Shown: positions 5,974-7,603 of the stretch, piece by piece
Numbering within the stretch: position 1 is the first letter of the stretch
Layout of the letters: the number at the start of each line of letters is the position of its first letter
NCBI GenBank assembly: GCA_026396495.1
Contig: JAPLWR010000025.1
Location: 5,420-13,022 of the forward strand
Length of the DNA: 7,603 nt
From: Candidatus Magasanikiibacteriota bacterium
Lineage (GTDB): Bacteria > Patescibacteriota > Patescibacteriia > Magasanikbacterales > UBA10003
Direction of reading: 5' to 3'
Notes under the pieces: generated by a model
Seen by the model: the letters and a program-made list of their open reading frames with translations, nothing else
What the model was told of the DNA's origin: nothing
Databases searched by the model: none
Made by a program: the position numbers and the translations under genes

Positions 5974-6366
5974 GTTGTGAAAGTTGGCAGAGAGATGTTG
6001 TCCTTGGTTGGGAACAAAGAAGTTGGTTGAGAATCAAGGAAAACATGATTAGGCAAAATGAGCATTGGATTGTGTAAGGAACAAGAGAAAAAGACGAAAA
6101 GGCTGGGCAGGGTCAAAGGGTTATGGTTTGCTCGGGTTGAGGTGACGAGTTTTATGAGGGTTTGGAATGGATGTCGCTGGTCCGCGGGAACATCTTGCAA
6201 ATGGAGAAAACCTCTTTTACTCGTCGGCCGAGAAGTGCCTTTGAAATGTTCCTGCCGTAGCTGGCAGAAGTTGGAAACCTACAGAGACCCTGCCCAGCTG
6301 AAAAGGTAAAATTAGTGTTTTTGCTCTTTCAGCTGGGTAGAATCTTCTGAAAATTTTTCGTCTACA
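5950..6366 (-). ncRNA. Candidate structured non-coding RNA, about 415 nt, family unknown
   Basis: A promoter (6372-6400) and a terminator (5940-5973) on the minus strand bracket 415 nt without a credible protein gene. Helices given in plus coordinates are as follows. 6361-6365/6337-6341 (5 bp at the 5' end). 6327-6337/6293-6303 (11 bp). 6286-6298/6102-6114 (13 bp, perfect, 171 nt apart). 6263-6267/6252-6256 (loop of 6). 6238-6242/6115-6119. 6219-6225/6144-6150 (7 bp). 6190-6194/6170-6174, with 6184-6186/6175-6177 inside it. 6035-6046/5995-6006 (12 pairs with one mismatch). The four helices from 6286-6298 through 6190-6194 nest in order. Between 5975 and 6100 the RNA strand is C/U-rich and poor in G. 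I looked for hallmarks of RNase P RNA, tmRNA, SRP RNA and 6S RNA and found none convincing. Function is unknown. Confidence 0.55.
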
Positions 6367-6371
6367 TTAAT

Positions 6372-6400
6372 AGTATACAGGTTTTTGAAAAGACTAGCAA
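6372..6400 (-). promoter_or_regulatory. Promoter of the putative structured RNA
   Basis: On the minus strand TTGCTA (6400-6395), 17 nt, TATACT (6377-6372). Predicted start is 6365-6367, exactly where the first stem (GTAGA/TCTAC) begins. Confidence 0.6.
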
Positions 6401-6443
6401 GTTTTGATGGGGAAAGGGTGGGGATAATTGAGGGGTTTTTAAA

Positions 6444-6477
6444 ATGGCTAAATCTTGGCTAAAAATAGCTAAAAAAA
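6444..6477 (+). repeat. Phased TGGCTAAA-like repeats upstream of the plus-strand promoter
   Basis: Three imperfect copies, TGGCTAAATC, TGGCTAAAAA and TAGCTAAAAA, start at 6445, 6456 and 6466, spaced 11 and 10 bp, one helical turn each. They end about 20 bp before the -35 box. They could be an operator array or an A-tract bend/UP-like element. The stretch 6401-6497 holds nothing else I can name except a short palindrome ACCTTTAGAAAGGT (6477-6490). Confidence 0.35.
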
Positions 6478-6497
6478 CCTTTAGAAAGGTGGGGGAC

Positions 6498-6526
6498 TTG
6501 ACAAAAGTTGAATTTTTTGGTAAGGT
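6498..6526 (+). promoter_or_regulatory. Promoter of the plus-strand operon
   Basis: Perfect -35 TTGACA (6498-6503), 17-nt spacer, weak -10 TAAGGT (6521-6526). Predicted start is 6530-6533. The predicted RNA starts with the palindrome TCCGTAAAATTACGGA (6533-6548), a 6-bp stem with a 4-nt loop. The leader to the first ATG is about 125 nt. Confidence 0.5.
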
Positions 6527-6644
6527 TGCGGGTCCGTAAAATTACGGAAAAGCTCTTTGAAATCATAGTTACAAAGGAATAAAAAAAGGAGGAAAAACGG
6601 GAGCAATCCTGTTACAGATACGTCCAGACCTAGGCGTTCAACTT

Positions 6645-6652
6645 GGAGGAGG
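6645..6652 (+). promoter_or_regulatory. Ribosome binding site deciding the coiled-coil gene start
   Basis: GGAGGAGG lies 5 nt before ATG 6658. A longer frame from TTG 6643 would place this site inside the coding region, and ATG 6653 is followed at once by a stop, so 6658 is the likely start. Confidence 0.8.
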
Positions 6653-6657
6653 ATGAC

Positions 6658-7413
6658 ATGAGTGGAACCCAGGGAGATCCGAGTCCGCCCCCCGCAAAGG
6701 GGTGGGGCATCGGCAAGCTTGTTCGAGGATTTGTTTTTGCTGATTCCGGTGCGACCGGCGGTAGCTCACCCGAGCCCACGCCTCCGCCTGTGGAAGAAGC
6801 GGAAGAAGATTCTCATGTTCCGCCGCCTCGGGTAGTCTCTACCTTGGGTGACGCAGGAGCAAAAGTGTCTTCTCCCCGTTTGTCTGCTGTGTCTTCTGTC
6901 GATGATCCTGAGGTTCGCGAGATGCGCGTTGGCCTAATGCAGGTGATCGCTGGTGCTGGTGTTTCTGGCTATCAGCGTTTGTCTGCCTTGATGCGAGCCA
7001 TGAAGAGTCTGCCTGAGGCACAGCGTCTGCAGGCAGCTGTCGAAGCCATTGCTGAGGAAGGTATCACTACCGCTCAGCTTTTGGCTGAAATTCAGACTGC
7101 TGAAGAGACTCTGGGTGATTACTCCACCTCTTTCAAGACCAAGGCCGAACGCAAGCTTGCCGATCGCATCGCTGCTTTCAAGGAAGAGAGCGAAGGGTTG
7201 GATGCTTTGCTGGAAGACAAGGATCGGAAGCTGAAAGAGTTGAAGGATGAAATTGCCCAACTGGAAGCACAAAGGGACGAAATTGCTGGATCTATCGATC
7301 AGGAAAAGTCCAATAGTGGTTCCGTGCAAGGGAAGTTTGACGCGGCTCTCGGGGGTTTGCTCAGTGAGATGCGTCGGATGAAGGATCGTCTCTCTGCTGC
7401 CAGAGGAGGTTAG
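6658..7413 (+). CDS. Coiled-coil protein of unknown function
   Basis: A 251-residue protein of no family I recognise. Residues 1-85 are Pro/Ser/Gly-rich and probably disordered (SPPP, PEPTPPPVEEAEED and VPPP runs). Residues about 86-150 are predicted helical. Residues about 160-216 form a strong charged coiled coil with heptad Leu/Ile spacing (LADRIAAF, LDALLEDKDRKLKELKDEI). A short amphipathic helix ends the protein (LLSEMRRMKDRLSA). No signal peptide, Cys or membrane segment is seen, so it is probably cytosolic and oligomeric. GC is about 55%, and it has a strong ribosome site, unlike trigger factor and hppA. The next gene starts 3 nt after its stop with a ribosome site inside this frame, so the two are co-translated. 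A membrane-associated scaffold working with that neighbour is a guess. Confidence 0.8.
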   Translation: MSGTQGDPSPPPAKGWGIGKLVRGFVFADSGATGGSSPEPTPPPVEEAEEDSHVPPPRVVSTLGDAGAKVSSPRLSAVSSVDDPEVREMRVGLMQVIAGAGVSGYQRLSALMRAMKSLPEAQRLQAAVEAIAEEGITTAQLLAEIQTAEETLGDYSTSFKTKAERKLADRIAAFKEESEGLDALLEDKDRKLKELKDEIAQLEAQRDEIAGSIDQEKSNSGSVQGKFDAALGGLLSEMRRMKDRLSAARGG

Positions 7414-7416
7414 ACC

Positions 7417-7603
7417 ATGGAAGCGACCGGAACAGGTTCCGCATTCAAGAATTTTTGGACGACAAACGAAGGCAGGTGGGGCAAGATCGGTCTTGTTCTT
7501 TTGGCTGGTGGTAGTCTTTTTGCTGCCTATGTCAAACTCCTGCCTTTCTTGTCCAAGGTCATCTGGGATTCGGTCCATCTTGCTATTGGTGCTGCTATCA
7601 TCG
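7417..7603 (+). CDS. Membrane protein of unknown function, cut by the window end
   Basis: The first 62 codons of a gene starting MEATGTGSAFKNFWTTNEGRWGK. A membrane helix follows at about residues 24-46 (IGLVLLAGGSLFAAYV and onward), and a second hydrophobic stretch begins near residue 53. The start is supported by AGGAGG (7404-7409) 7 nt upstream, and it lies 3 nt after the stop of the coiled-coil gene, so they form an operon. The N-terminus lacks a cleavage site and looks like a cytosolic lead into an integral membrane protein. I recognise no family from the visible part. Confidence 0.7.
   Translation, partial: MEATGTGSAFKNFWTTNEGRWGKIGLVLLAGGSLFAAYVKLLPFLSKVIWDSVHLAIGAAII

Noticed and set aside
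5961..6200. 79-residue minus-strand open frame in the structured-RNA region
   Set aside because: Its composition is odd (rich in Pro, Thr, Ser, Phe and Leu), it has no ribosome site and no family resemblance, and it runs through several RNA helices. It is better explained as chance in a G-poor RNA strand.
6102..6298. 6S RNA, RNase P RNA, tmRNA or SRP RNA
   Set aside because: The length and closing stem loosely recall 6S RNA, but I see no central-bubble layout. There is no RNase P GGAAAGTC core, no tmRNA T-arm or tag frame, and no SRP GGAA-loop motif.
6058..6309. 83-residue plus-strand open frame opposite the structured RNA
   Set aside because: No ribosome site or plus-strand terminator; it is rich in Trp, Arg and Lys as expected from a random purine-rich frame.
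6477..6490. Minus-strand terminator at ACCTTTAGAAAGGT followed by a T-run
   Set aside because: The stem is short and AT-rich, and there is no minus-strand gene to its right within the window.
6643..6657. Longer start (TTG 6643) for the coiled-coil gene
   Set aside because: It would put the strong GGAGGAGG site inside the gene; ATG 6658 has ideal spacing to it.
1..7603. CRISPR array, insertion sequence or integrase
   Set aside because: No regularly spaced repeats, transposase motifs or paired terminal inverted repeats were seen on either strand.

Overview
The window looks like a piece of a low-GC bacterial genome with streamlined transcription units, most likely a member of the Patescibacteria (Candidate Phyla Radiation). 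This placement is an inference. It rests on a stand-alone DUF5679-type zinc-ribbon protein, monocistronic genes separated by compact terminator/promoter junctions, absent Shine-Dalgarno sequences on the AT-rich housekeeping genes, and a K+-independent type membrane pyrophosphatase. No rRNA or tRNA is present to confirm it.

Layout, left to right. Up to about 6.37 kb everything is on the minus strand, so transcription runs right to left. A 5' fragment of an unrecognised gene (1-206) has a folded leader. Next is a DUF167/YggU-like small gene with an in-frame TAA (378-602). Its start overlaps the 3' end of a trigger factor gene with a His-rich tail (586-1956). A 53-residue four-Cys zinc-ribbon protein (2036-2197) has a structured leader. 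A GC-rich secreted lytic transglycosylase gene (2410-3681) follows. hppA, the membrane proton-pumping pyrophosphatase, spans 3884-5844 but is broken by a frameshifting deletion and a nonsense codon. Between 5950 and 6366 there is no convincing protein gene. Instead there is a promoter, a set of nested helices and a terminator, best read as a structured non-coding RNA of about 415 nt. Divergent from it, on the plus strand, is a promoter and a two-gene operon of unrecognised function: a coiled-coil protein (6658-7413) and a membrane protein cut by the window end (7417-7603).

Two composition classes are interleaved. Trigger factor, zinc ribbon and hppA are roughly 35-42% GC and have no Shine-Dalgarno sequence. 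The transglycosylase and the plus-strand operon are roughly 55-60% GC and have strong GGAGG-type sites.

The most interesting signals are not proteins. (i) There is a candidate structured RNA with mutually exclusive helices. (ii) Seven candidate promoters all have a 17-bp spacer, and six of the seven predicted transcripts start within 0-6 nt of a small stem-loop, suggesting systematic 5'-end capping by hairpins. (iii) A trigger factor promoter has its -35 box inside the loop of the upstream gene's terminator. Functionally, trigger factor (nascent-chain folding), pyrophosphatase (PPi-driven proton pumping) and transglycosylase (peptidoglycan cleavage) are independent jobs; I see no single pathway linking them.
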